From positions 17,991,001-18,055,000 of the forward strand of contig JBBMOA010000013.1 in the NCBI GenBank assembly GCA_037954235.1: a stretch of 64,000 nt of DNA. The letters run 5' to 3'. Position 1 is the first letter of the stretch. The number at the start of each line of letters is the position of its first letter. This document shows positions 24,700 through 35,823 of the stretch, in pieces. Source of the DNA: Aulostomus chinensis (lineage: Eukaryota > Chordata > Actinopteri > Syngnathiformes > Aulostomidae). The notes under the pieces were generated by a model. It made no database searches and was not told the DNA's origin. It worked only from the letters and a program-made list of their open reading frames with translations. The position numbers and the translations under genes are program-made.

Positions 24700-27642
24700 A
24701 TGGACCCTGAAGTGTCTCTGCTGCTGCACTGTGGTGCCTGGCGAGGGCTGTCCCAGTCTCAAGTACAGGTGGAACTCTCTGAAAGGTACATTACTCACCA
24801 TAATAACATTACAGGGAAGTCACTCAATAATCACTCTGATCATAGTGACACTTTTATCTCTCTATTCATGAAGTGTAATTTGACATGAGGGAAATGTAAA
24901 TGCTTGTCACTTCCTCCTCCCAGCTACAACAGGCAGACTGATACGGCTCTTGAACGCCACATCGAGGAGGTGTGGACAGAGCGGGTGTCTAAAGAACCGT
25001 GGCTTTTCAACGGAGCCAAATTCAGGCTGCACTCCTTCCACTTGGCCTCCCCTACTCGTCCCTCGGCACCTGCTGGCTCTTCTAAACTCCCACCTTGCAC
25101 TCCTTCATCCTGCTGTGTGGAGGACCAGGACAGCAGGTCACACTGGGAACACACTGGAGAGGAGATCCGTCTTCAGGATGCTGCTCTGAACAGTTTCGAC
25201 CTCACAAAAAGGTGTGAAAACCCAACAAAGGACAGCATCCTGGGACACACGCCCTCCACCTGTACAGCAGAGCATTCTTCACAGCCTGATGAAGAGGAGG
25301 CCAGACTCATCCTCACTCTGAGGGTCGGCCTCACCTGCTACAAGGACTACCTGGGGACCAACTGGTCCTGCAGAGTCTCAGAGCTTCGTCAGCGTGGAGA
25401 GGTAGAGTTCAGCAACTCTGTTGCGCTGCTTGCTCAGCCTCTGGGTGTGGGCGCCATCATGTGTACCAAGGACGGTCAGATGGTGTTGATCAGAAGAAGC
25501 CAGAAGGTGGCAGAGGCAGGCGGGTTGCTTGACATCCCTGGGGGACACCCAGAGCCAAAGGTGAGGACAGAGGAAAGTATTTGTCATGCGAATGTTGATG
25601 TGTCATTCACCGTGACTTCCCTCCACAGGTGGTGTGTGAGCGTCTGGGTCAGGTTGTGCAGGAGGAGCAGATCAGCGTGGCCCTGCTGCAGCAGCGGTCG
25701 GATGCTGTCATCTCTGAACTCTTCTCATCTGTGTGTGCTGAGATTAGAGACGAGGTGAGTCTTCCTTCAGCTCACCTGTAGAGACGCTTCACTGGCAGAC
25801 CCATTTCTGAGGTTCTGGCAGGACAAAACTCCAACTGCCCTACAGACTTCAATGACCTGAGGATTTTCAAGAGGGAAACTAATTTCTTTTTACTTTCTGT
25901 ATTCCTGACATCCCAACCAGGTGATTAATATCACTCCATTCAGTGGTCTACTGTCTCACAGTATAGAAACTGAGATCTTTTTCAGTTTTAGAGGCGTCCC
26001 TGAGATGAAGCCTCATCTCAATTCAGTAGAAACTGAGCAGTTAGCATCATCATGACAAACTCTAACTGCAGTTAAAAGCTTCCAGGTGGTTCAGATCAGC
26101 TGATTCAACTTCTTCTCTGATGTCTGTGGTGTTTACCTAATTTTTGACATTTCTGTCAACTTAAATGTGAAAACCGTTTGTCTCCAGGTGAATGTTCCTC
26201 TCAGTTTCCTGGGGGAGCCAATCCTGATGGGTGTTGCTCTGAATCACACCAGCGCAGGCAGGCCAAGCGCGGAGTTCTACGTGAGGTACCTACTCCTCCC
26301 TTCGTTCAAACACACTCTACACATGTGCTCTTCTCATTGCAAACAAAGCCTCTGGCCCTCAAGGCTCCACACAGCTTAAGTGGATCTTCTTATCCAAGCT
26401 GATTCACTGCCTTATTACTCTGGGTGTGTCCCAAATCAGCTGAAGGAATTCACCAGCACCCCTTTAGTCCCCCCAAAAAACAAAAAAAAAACAGGGACTA
26501 ATATGCACAAGTATGCAAGAATAGTGTGTAACCATCTACAGTCATGGTACTACTTTGATAAACCCTTTCCTTCTCTTTAGACCAGCAGTACTCAAAGTTT
26601 TTCCCTTGGAAGCCAAAACTGAAACCAAATAGTGAGCCGTTGGGAGCAAAAAATATGCTAAATTCTATATGGTCCTCAGATTCCAATTTCCTTCTAAAAT
26701 AAGTAATGTTTAAGCTTTAACATATAAATGTGTTTTTATTAAGGTTCTTCTATGACATTCCATTTTTTTTTTTTTTTTTTTTTGCTTTGTAACGCAGAAC
26801 AATTGCAAGGTAATAGAAGAGCTCAACAGTCCTGTTTCCCAGCCCCTCGATATCAGAGGCCATCTGGTAGAACAGGTTGGCCTACAATCATCTGAATACC
26901 TCAGAATTGATCCCTGCCCCCACATTCTTAGCACGGAGACTCAAAGAAACCCAGCAGCGCCACCGCCTGGTGAGGATGCTCAGGACAGCTAGCGTCAGCA
27001 TGGACATTTTAACTGTATTCTCAACACTCTGAGTATAACTTAAAATATCTTATTTCTCTTTTGGCTGGCCCTAATACTCTTCCATGGAAGAGTCATTGTT
27101 GTTCTGAGCACATGCTAGATCTCATCAGCTTATTTTCAACATATTTCTACAGCAGAGATCTCCAAATTTCTACAACTCCAACCAAAACGATCTAGATGGA
27201 TAAAGACCACTGTGTTCTGAAATAATACGTGCAAGATATTTGTGTGCAGAGAGATGACACATCTGTTGTGTGTCCTCAGTTGCTCCCTGACATCCGATGA
27301 AGTAAGAAAGTTGTACTGGAAAGGAGGACCGGAGGCCCATGAGTCAACAGATATCATTTTCATCAGCAGAACGGTAAGAAACATGATGGAGGTCTAAATG
27401 TCTACATGTAAACACCGGAGCGAGCGGTGCTGTTTGGAATGTTGCAGGAGAAGTGGACAGCACTCTGAATGACAAATCTAAAAATATCAAATTGCAAATG
27501 AAATATTTGAAACCTGCATATTTATTTTTTGGGCTATTTAAAGGAGATGATGCAGCTGGACATGAGCAGCCCTCTGTGGTCGGAGCTGTGTCCTTCAGCC
27601 AAAGGAGGCGTGTTGCTTTTCCAGACCGTGAAGCTGGACTGA
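24700..27642 (+). CDS. nudt22: Nudix hydrolase 22, UDP-sugar hydrolase (six coding exons)
   Basis: Human NUDT22 is reported to cleave UDP-glucose and UDP-galactose to UMP and the sugar-1-phosphate. Coding exons: 24700-24785, 24924-25560, 25629-25754, 26188-26285, 27280-27373 and 27544-27642, giving 1140 nt and 379 aa (human about 303). Phases match throughout. The start is ATG with MDPEVSLLLHC, as in human. Conserved blocks are WLFNGAKFRLHS (56-67), LGTNWS (172-177), GGHPEP (235-240) and a divergent Nudix helix, ELFSSVCAEIRDEV, across exons 3-4. The C-terminal block WSELCPSAKGG also matches human. The extra length is a Ser/Pro/Cys-rich stretch of about 80 residues (roughly 71-155) inside exon 2, where human has only a short linker. 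The last acceptor could be 27544 or a few codons downstream; 27544 gives the better alignment. Confidence 0.9.
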
Positions 27643-27825
27643 GACCCGAGAAACTGATCTGACGATCAGACGACCAAATATCCAAGGGAACACAAACTGT
27701 TGCTTTGAAGAGCTTTATTACTTTTTGACTGTAAATTCTTATTGGGTCTTCAAGTTGTGCAAAATGTACTTTTATCCTTTAGGCTGTACTTTTAAAAAAC
27801 AAATTTTAGATTTAAAATACTTTTG

Positions 27826-27831
27826 AATAAA
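27826..27831 (+). terminator. nudt22 polyadenylation signal
   Basis: AATAAA about 185 bp past the nudt22 stop codon, followed by an A-rich tail. Only about 160 bp separate it from the convergent hnrnpul2 stop codon. Confidence 0.6.
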
Positions 27832-27992
27832 AATTCTAAAAAAACAAAAACAAAAGGACCATTTCTGGTCATTCAACATGACAACACTGATTATCTCTGG
27901 GTGCAATGTTCCCTGTGCTTCCCTTCGGCTCCAAATGAAGTAAGGATTGTTTCCATGTTACTGCTGGAAGATTGGTGGTGTGTGTCATCTTG

Positions 27993-30900
27993 CTAGTAAC
28001 CCACATAACTGCTGTATCCAAAGTCACTGCTGTCGTAGGAGAGGCTTTGGTCCTGATAAGCCACATTCCACTGAAATGTAAATAATATAAAGTCAGAGTG
28101 TGATGTTGTTCGATGTCTTAAGTTCAATTCATTTTATTTGTTGTTTGTCACTCACATATCTTGGCTGCTGGCTCCAGCTCTGCATGTAGGGCCTCTCATC
28201 ATTCCACCCTTCAAAAACAACAACAACAACAAAATATCAACTACCATCTTAAATGTCAAAGTCTCTCAAAATGACCTGTTCTCATGCTGACCATTTGGCC
28301 AACCCCAGTGGGTCCACTGGGCAGGGGGAGGGCCAGGTGGGTGGGGTCTTTTCCTCTGGAGTCGGGGTTTCTTCTTCTTCTTCTCTTGTTTGGGAATGGG
28401 AGGTAGCAGTTTACGTGCCTCATCTTTGTACTCCTGCAGGAGCATCTGTGCCTCCTCTTCAGGTAGCTCCACATAATGCAGCTCCTCCAAGAGGCCACTC
28501 TGCTGCTCTGGAAGACAGCAGCTCACTGGAGACAGAGGGGAAGAGGACATTATTTACTTGTGATGCTCACACGGCCACATTCGTGTCAGCATTACGAGAG
28601 CCTTCAGGCATGAACCTCTTGCCTTTGGTCATGACCTCCAAACTGCTGCCAAATTGTTTCTTTTTTCAGCCAAAAATTACTTGAATTGTGAATCAACCTT
28701 CATTTGGAGAGTCAAAAAGAACTCCAGAACAAAGATGATAATGTGTTCACCGCTCAAAGTGTCTGCTGCAGCTTTGCATACACTGATGGAGACCTCCTCT
28801 TTGTGTTAATTTTCATTCCAATGAATGTGCAAGAGTCAGACCTTGGAGTTTGAGCAGGGCAGTCTCAGGGATCTGTTCCCCCTGTCGTGTCTGATGCTCA
28901 GACAGTCGTTTTTTCCACTCTGTAGCTGAGGGGAAAACCACCACCACCCGACGCCTGAAACCAGCGAAGAGCTGCAGCTTGTAGCGCTGTGCAGAGACCA
29001 GGGTGTTACACTGGAGAGACATGAGAGAAGAGAGGTTATCACACAGTTCTTAATTCATTACGCAGTCAATTATAATTAAGTTGATATGAATTTTTGTTGT
29101 TGTTTTTTTTTTTTGGTCATGCAAACACTGCCACTGCAACAGTGGGAGGGCCTTTAATGAGTAATCTTGCCCACCATAACTACTGTGACAAATATTCACG
29201 ATGACATATTTGAAAAATTATATATTATAACATCAGTCCCCCTTCTAACACTGTCTAAAATAGGTAGTATTTATTTATTGAACACTAATGACCCTAAAAA
29301 GGCTTTTCAGAGTTAAATCAATATGTGTTTTAAGGTGAAACGTTACCTGGTTGAGGATGTAGTTTCCCGGCGTATAAGCAGCTCTCTTGATTAACTCTGT
29401 TAGACACTGAGTGGCCTGCCGCAGCCTGATGTCCGACTGTCCACCACTCTGAATAAACACGCAACAACTTCACTCAACTGACCAGGACAAACATGTCAAT
29501 CAGCCATCTTGCAGGTGAAGGTGAAGTTTCTACTAACAAGCATATATGCAAGCAGCTCCTCTGTGCCCAACAGTTGGTAGTGTTTCTCAGGGTGCTGCAG
29601 CAGGTGAGTTCTGGCCCAGTGGCTCTTCCCAGAACCAGGCAGACCCACCATCAACACCATCTAGAGAAAGATCACGTGGCATTTGGTTTCTTCCTGTGGC
29701 ACTTTGCTTGTTTTGTGTTTTTTCTAGCAACAGGAAACTGTCTCAGATAAAATCTCACCTCACACTGTGATCTGGAGTATGGGGGTGATGTGCTGCATAC
29801 CCGCTGCCCAGCAGGGAGCGCCGCCAGCGGTGTGAACCCTGGTGGACTGGGGTACCAGGGAGGAACTGTAGGGTCCAAGAGAAACCGAACTGAACAGCTC
29901 TTACAGAGGACATGAGGGTACAGAGCACGACCCTGCAGTACCGAAGAGCCCAGAGAGAAGGCAACACCCATGAATCGACCATTTTTGTGGAAGAAGATTT
30001 GGACAGCATCATCTGCAGAGAAAGACTGTGGGTGTGTGACACAGCACAGATGAGATGAGTGACAATACTGTTCAGAACTGCTTGCAACAAAAAGATCCCC
30101 ACCCTGCCAAAAAAAGCCACTCACAGCATAACAACCAATGATATCGCCTTCTGAAAACGGTTCTCCAAACTCCTCTTCCTTTCCCCCGGACAATTTTTTA
30201 CCACATCCATCATAAGAAAATGAGAATTCATCCTGACCTGACGGCAGAGGGAGAGAAATGCAGGTTTGAATGTTGTTTGATGTCAAACAGTCATCATTTA
30301 ATTCTTTTGTTTCTCTTACCCAGCAGTAGAGAGGTGTTCACCACTGACCACCCTATTCGCATCCCATAGGACATGTCATCTTTATGTTCCATCTGAGTAC
30401 TCAACAACTTCCTCTCCAGCCTCACCTCAAAGCCCACCTGGCCCTGCATCACCCCATGGGTGAGCCTGCAGCCCGACCACAGGAAAGGGAACCTGTCCCA
30501 GAACCGTGGCTGACCACAGGCTCCACCTGGACCCACCTCAAAGTGGAGGTGGCTGCAATCTGAGCAAACAAGGACATGTTTATCTGCTCTGACTTCTGCC
30601 ACAGGGACCATCTCTTGAGAAAATAAGTGTTGTTACAATAAAATGCACCCGAAATCATCTGATGTTTCTGTTTGTTATTCAAAGACTCACAGGGATCTAG
30701 TGTTACTCTGTCCTCCTCTTCCTTGCCTGCCTCCTCCCACTCCAGTGGAGGTTGCGGTGATTTGGCTCTGGTAGGGAAAAAAAACATGTTGCCCACCTGA
30801 AACACCTCTGGGATTAATTTTTGTTGGTGTATTTTCCTCACAAAGCCTGAAGCTCCATCTGTGCAGCTACTCTGCAGCAGTTATCTACCTATCACTACCT

Positions 30901-31350
30901 TTTATATCGTATCTCTTCTTTGAACTCGTAGAAAGCTCTCCCTCGGTCTTCTCCAGGATGGTGTGCAGCTGCAAACTCAATCCCCTCGACCTGGCACACT
31001 CTCACACACCCTGACACCGACCCGGGTTGGAGTGTCTGCAGAGATCCATCATCCTCGGTCTGAGTGGCGGAGTCAGAATACTCTCTGGTCCGGCGGTCTA
31101 CTTCACACGACGCAGTAACACAAGTCGCCGGTGAAGAGGACGTGGCGGAAGAGGCCCAGACCTCCAAAGTCTCCGCTAGTGGTACATGTGTCTCCTCATC
31201 TGTACCTTCTTTTAGAAACTGGCCGGACTCCAGTACAGACCAGAGCCTTCCCACCAGCTCACCCTTCAGTCCTCCGGTGTCCAAACCAACTTCTTTAAGT
31301 CTGGACCGTAATTCAGCCACTTTTAACTTCTTGATATCCGCTAACTTCAT
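27993..31350 (-). CDS. hnrnpul2: Heterogeneous nuclear ribonucleoprotein U-like 2 (about eleven coding exons)
   Basis: Nuclear nucleic-acid-binding protein of the hnRNP U family. Exons: 30899-31350, 30691 or 30707-30767, about 30320-30611, 30125-30237, 29759-30025, 29538-29660, 29347-29448, 28842-29010, 28292-28525, 28156-28208 and 27993-28070, giving about 650 aa. The SAP domain is at 3-40 (KKLKVAELRSRLKEVGLDT). The SPRY domain spans exons 3-5 (FLWSG, RIGWSVV, DEFSFSYDG, IIGCYA, FHKNGRFMGVAF, YPHVLCKSC). A P-loop kinase-like domain has Walker A GLPGSGKS near residue 401, then RQATQCL, NYILNQ and RVVVVFPS. EEAQMLLQEYKDEARKLLPP favours HNRNPUL2 over UL1 or U. The lysine-rich tail ends in a Tyr/Ser-rich segment (DFGYSSYVGY) rather than an extended RGG region. 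Two junctions (exons 2/3 and 9/10) have competing splice sites. Confidence 0.85.
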
Positions 31351-33484
31351 CGCTACCGCGTGAGTATAGACTCGGTTTCGTTTGTTGAGTACTTTAGATG
31401 ACGTCTTTAGTTAAAAAACATCAAAAAAACCTAAACTGCTGATACAGTGCTGTCTGTCTTCGTATTGAAAACAACGGTTCAATATGGAGCCCTGGGCTGT
31501 GATTGGCTCAGGATTCCTCCTGGACTTCCTCGTCCTTCTGGTCCTGGCAGGTTTGACAGTTGTAGAGAAGGTACTGCCACCTAGCGGCAGTAGCTGTCAC
31601 TGAAACCTCCAGTCAGTCCAGAATACTGACCTACAGAGGCGGATTGTTGACAAGCAGGAGAAATAAAAATAGATCAATGTCACGTTTTAACATAAATTTA
31701 TTGCTATAACAATAAAAGTTTCACGTCACAACGTTATAAGTGTATATGTTGAAATTAAGTGAAAATATTTTATTGCATAAAAAATATCAAATTATGACTT
31801 GAGACTTTTCTTGTTATACAGATAAACTTAGGTAAAAACCTGATTCAGATCAATGTTTATTTCTATGGCGTGACAGAAATATGCTTCTGTAACCACATAA
31901 ATATGAAAACAAGTTTAAAAATATGAAAATATACAATAAAACACAAACTTTTTTTTCTCCAAATTGATAATTTAGTCAAACATGGCTGCTAAATCTACTT
32001 TTACTTTACTTGCTATTAGTGAGGTCAAAGTTGAATGTCTTTCACGCAAGTACATTTTAATGACTCTGAAAAGGAAACTATTTTGCAAACATGTACTTGT
32101 GAACCACGTTGTCCACCTCTTGTGTTTAGTGGGCTTTGGCCATTAAATATTGGAGATCCTAAGTGTATATCGGGAAAAAGATGGAATGTGAAAAAAATAA
32201 TTTCATAGGCAAGAGAGATCAACAGTGAAAACCACAGAGTAGAGAATGAGTCCTATCCTGTGATTAACCTCATTTACACACCACCGAAGCGTCGGAGGGT
32301 TTATCAACGTTTCTTTCACAATGGTTTTATTTGACAAGACAAACGCAAAAACAGGAATATGAATGAACAACAACAAGCAAAAACATAGTTGGTTATGATA
32401 CAGAAGTTTTCATAAATTACAATTCATTTCAAGTAACAATGTTGCCATCTCATCTCTCTTTACTTCAGATTTCTTGCTCCACTGCCAGTGTGTCATTACA
32501 GCTGCTTGGGTCAAACAGGAAAGTTTAGAAATATCAATTCTGTCATTTCCACAGATCCATCAGGGCTCCACACAAACCTCTCAGTGTGTGTACTATCAGA
32601 GATCCTAGAAACTCCATCTATGGTTATCCTGGTTAAAGGGATAAACCTCTAGACTCCCATCATTGGAGAGGATTTGACTGTTTCATAAATGCCCTCAGAG
32701 CAGCTGTGTCCACACCAGCAGCATCATGAAAATCGTCACAACAAGAGAGAGAAAGGTGGAAGCCATTTTTTCCCGTTACATAACAGAACATTCGGGTCAT
32801 GCTCACACAGTGAGCCTGTTTCACAAACACGGTGGCTCAGTCCCAGTCTTACCACATGCTTCACAATAAAAGCGCCTCAGTACAACATCTGAACATCACA
32901 CTCAGAAGTCGACAAAATGTGTCCTCCCTGACGCGGGCAACATGTCCAGCGCAACTGTAAACACACATGCTTCAGTATACTGCAGGCACACAGCAGGAAC
33001 ACTGTGTAGCTGCATCGTCAGTGGAGTAAATTCAGATTAATGTATAAATTAAAACAGTTGTGTGAAATGAGGATTCAGAATAACACTGTTATTAGATCAG
33101 TGGTTAATTCTGCTGTAATAGTTCTGGTGGTTGTTAGTAGCTTCTTTTCCTGGAAATCCCTTTTTTGTAAAGGAAAAGTTGTTTTAGCTCCAGTTTGTGC
33201 CCTTTGAGTCTCACAATTACATCGGAGTAACAGAAGGAACCTTTTTTTTAAAAAAAAGAGGTTCCTGAGGCTTGAGATATCTTTGCGTCCCTCAAGACTC
33301 TTAACCCACTCTGTTAAAAGAGTCTTCAAATAAAACAGCTATTCTTTGCTCAGTGATGCAAATGTAAAAATAAAGAAGGCACAAACTGGGCCTATGTGGT
33401 CACTATGTGACCTGATATCCGCCCTGCTCAGACCTCACCTGAGGTTTATCATTTATGAGACGTACCAACATTTGTGTCGGGGTG
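31351..33484. other. Spacer upstream of hnrnpul2 and downstream of the TMEM179-family gene
   Basis: The first 250 bp is the likely hnrnpul2 promoter, with an inverted CCAAT box (ATTGG) at 31502-31506. A short hydrophobic ORF runs 31484-31603 on the plus strand. The rest is AT-rich and probably includes the 3' UTR of the 33485-35823 gene, with a minus-strand AATAAA at 32326-32331. Confidence 0.5.
31484..31603 (+). other. Small hydrophobic ORF head-to-head with hnrnpul2
   Basis: A 39-codon ORF starting MEPWAVIGSG with a Leu/Val-rich stretch that could span a membrane. It begins 134 bp from the hnrnpul2 start on the opposite strand. A GAGAAG then GTACTG sequence at 31570 could act as a splice donor, so it might be the first exon of something longer. 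No family is recognised. Chance in promoter sequence is the simpler reading. Confidence 0.15.
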
Positions 33485-35424
33485 TTAGACAAAGATGGTG
33501 GGTGTTGCTGGGGGATGTGGAGGTGAGGGCGAGCCTTCAGATGGACTGTGCCTGAGCAGCAGCTCCTTCTCCCGGGGGAGACACGGCCTGCTGATGTGCT
33601 GGCTGTGTGAGTGGTAAAGCCGCAGGAAGGCCAGGATGGATTGGGTGAGCCACAGAGCTGTTACACACCACAGAGACACCTGAACAGAGACACCAAGTGT
33701 GAAGACAATCTATATATGATACACTCATTGTCATGTGTAGCTAGGAGCTCCTACCTGTGCCAGACTGAGCTCTGTGTAGAAAGACGAGGTGTCCACATCC
33801 AGGTAGAGAGGAACGGACTGGGACTCAGCACAGCTGGACGTCAACAAATATCAGGGCTCATACACACTTCACTACACACTTTAACAAATACATTTCCATG
33901 ACCTCATCACGGTTTTTGAGTAAAAAAAAAAAATGAATACACATTCTCTGAAATGTCTGTTTACACAAAAAAATAAGCAGAGATCCATATGGATCTTGAC
34001 CAGCATATATCAAACTAAACTTAATGAGAAACACAACAAATGCAATAACAACCGCTACTAAAGTAAAGCAATATGAACCCTAGGTTTTGCTAAGTCAATC
34101 GTGGTTGAACCACAAAGGTAAATTTCAATGACTTTTCCAAAGTTTTGTGGCTTCATTCAATTTTCATAAACATTTTCTATGAAATTGACATTTTCAAATT
34201 CCCAAAATTTCCCCAGGTTTTTAATGAGCATATTATCCTTGAAATATCAGTTAATTACAGGCACATTGTGTTGGACGATCCAGCAGTAAGACATTATAAC
34301 ATATGAGGTTTAGCATCACGTGCCCACCTGTACTGCCGTGTGTTGTCATCAGTCACGGTGTCACACCAGGAGACCAGACCCAGAGACAACAGAACACTGG
34401 CACCTCCGGACAGGAAGAGCACACACACACTCAGCAGGACCGTCAGGAAGGATGAAAACAGGGTGCTAAGCAGAAACACACGTTACAGCCAAATGTTGAG
34501 TGTGTAAGGACACAAACATGCATTTTAATCACATCAAAACATTTTGGCAGTATCTTGTTTTTTTTTTTTTCTCCATCCAAAATTGATCAGATTCTCTCAG
34601 ATGTGAAGTTCTACTGCTCTCGACTGAAGAAATGTGAGGGAACTAAATGTCTTTATGTAATAAAGAAATGAAGAATTCCCTTTAAGCATTGTGAAATTAT
34701 TTTTTATTTTCCTCAAAAGTACTGAATCAGTTTGATGTATAAAACAATGCTGTATATAATTACTGCAGCACTGGCACAAAAATAGAATGTCAACATTTGT
34801 ATTTAGCGCCTGTGTATATTATTATTATTATTATTACATTGAAGCTGCAACAAGTCACTGATTAGTTGATTGTCAGAGGAATGATCACAAAAATATTATG
34901 ATAACCGATTTAATCGTCTTTATTGTCCCTCAATAAAGGAATTTACTGCTGTTTTGGGCCATTTTGACAGAAAGAATTCTTTGAACACATCAGTTGGGCT
35001 GTAGGGAATCCTGACAAGCACTTTTCAAATGTTCTTCTATTTATTTATTTAACGAAACAATTCATTAAGGACATACTCTGCAGATAAAAATGGTTGTACT
35101 GGTATTCCAATTTATTACTGTGAAATTACATGAGGATTTTTTTTCACAATTATCATTTACATATCATAGAGAAAACAACTGTTTGTTCCTGCGGCTTTAA
35201 CAGTGAAATTCAAATCTGTTATTTGAATTTTGAGCTCATTTTAAATGTCTGTCTACTGTGAGACACCTTGCTGGTTATAAAGTCTATGTGGAACTGCAGC
35301 ATACATTATCTAAAGCAAATATATCAAAACACACTGACCAACACGTTAGAGGGCAAAAGATTTTAAGCAGTTACTGGTAAAAAGAAGATTTATGTACACT
35401 GTAAAGTAGCTGTTTTTGTTGTTC

Positions 35425-35496
<72 letters not shown>

Positions 35497-35823
35497 TCAC
35501 TCGTCATGCCGTCCGTGCAGGTAGAACAGACACCTCCAGCCCTGCGCCGCCCCGTACAGGACAGTAAAAATGCCCACGAATGTAGCGAACTGGCAGGCTG
35601 CCGGCGGGCCCCACTGCTGGACCACGAGGTGGGCGACGTCCCCTGACTGTCCGTTCAGCTCGGCCCGGCTCTCGGTCCTCCAGTAGCCGGTGGAGAAGAG
35701 TGCGCAGCGGCCTTTGAAAGCGGAGCCGTTGAGAGCCATCGGCACGACCACCAGCAAACCCGCCGCGATGGAGAGGGCGTGAACGGCACAGTGGGCCAGT
35801 AAGAGCCGCCTGTCCAGCTCCAT
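33485..35823 (-). CDS. tmem179b: Transmembrane protein 179 family (TMEM179/TMEM179B-like), four coding exons
   Basis: Four-pass membrane protein of unknown molecular function. Coding exons: 35501-35823, 34328-34465, 33755-33833 and 33485-33679, giving 735 nt and 244 aa with matching phases. Hydrophobic segments lie at about 10-29, 84-104, 113-137 and in the last exon (WCVTALWLTQSILAFL). Diagnostic residues are GRCALF, the QQWGPPAAC motif, SWCDTVTDD and FYTELSLAQ, then a Ser/Pro-rich cytoplasmic-type tail. By sequence it looks closer to human TMEM179 than to the divergent human TMEM179B. Its position beside hnrnpul2 matches human TMEM179B on 11q12. The paralogue name is therefore uncertain, while the family is not. 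A long (GT)n tract begins seven bases into intron 1. Confidence 0.85.
35427..35494. repeat. (GT)n microsatellite beside a splice donor
   Basis: About 34 GT units, starting seven bases inside intron 1 of the TMEM179-family gene (donor GTGAGGA then CA repeats on the minus strand). Confidence 0.95.

Noticed and set aside
24904..25758. 284-codon uninterrupted ORF as a single-exon gene
   Set aside because: It is nudt22 exon 2 read from intron sequence and through the donor at 25560. Past that point the frame loses all similarity, while the spliced exon 3 restores it.
28292..28292. Exon 9 of hnrnpul2 ending at 28276 (AACAG then GTCATT)
   Set aside because: That donor gives a frameshift and a stop three codons into exon 10. 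The donor at 28292 keeps the Tyr-rich ending open, although its sequence is not much stronger.
31064..31363. 99-codon plus-strand ORF
   Set aside because: It is the antisense of hnrnpul2 exon 1, which encodes the recognisable SAP domain on the minus strand.
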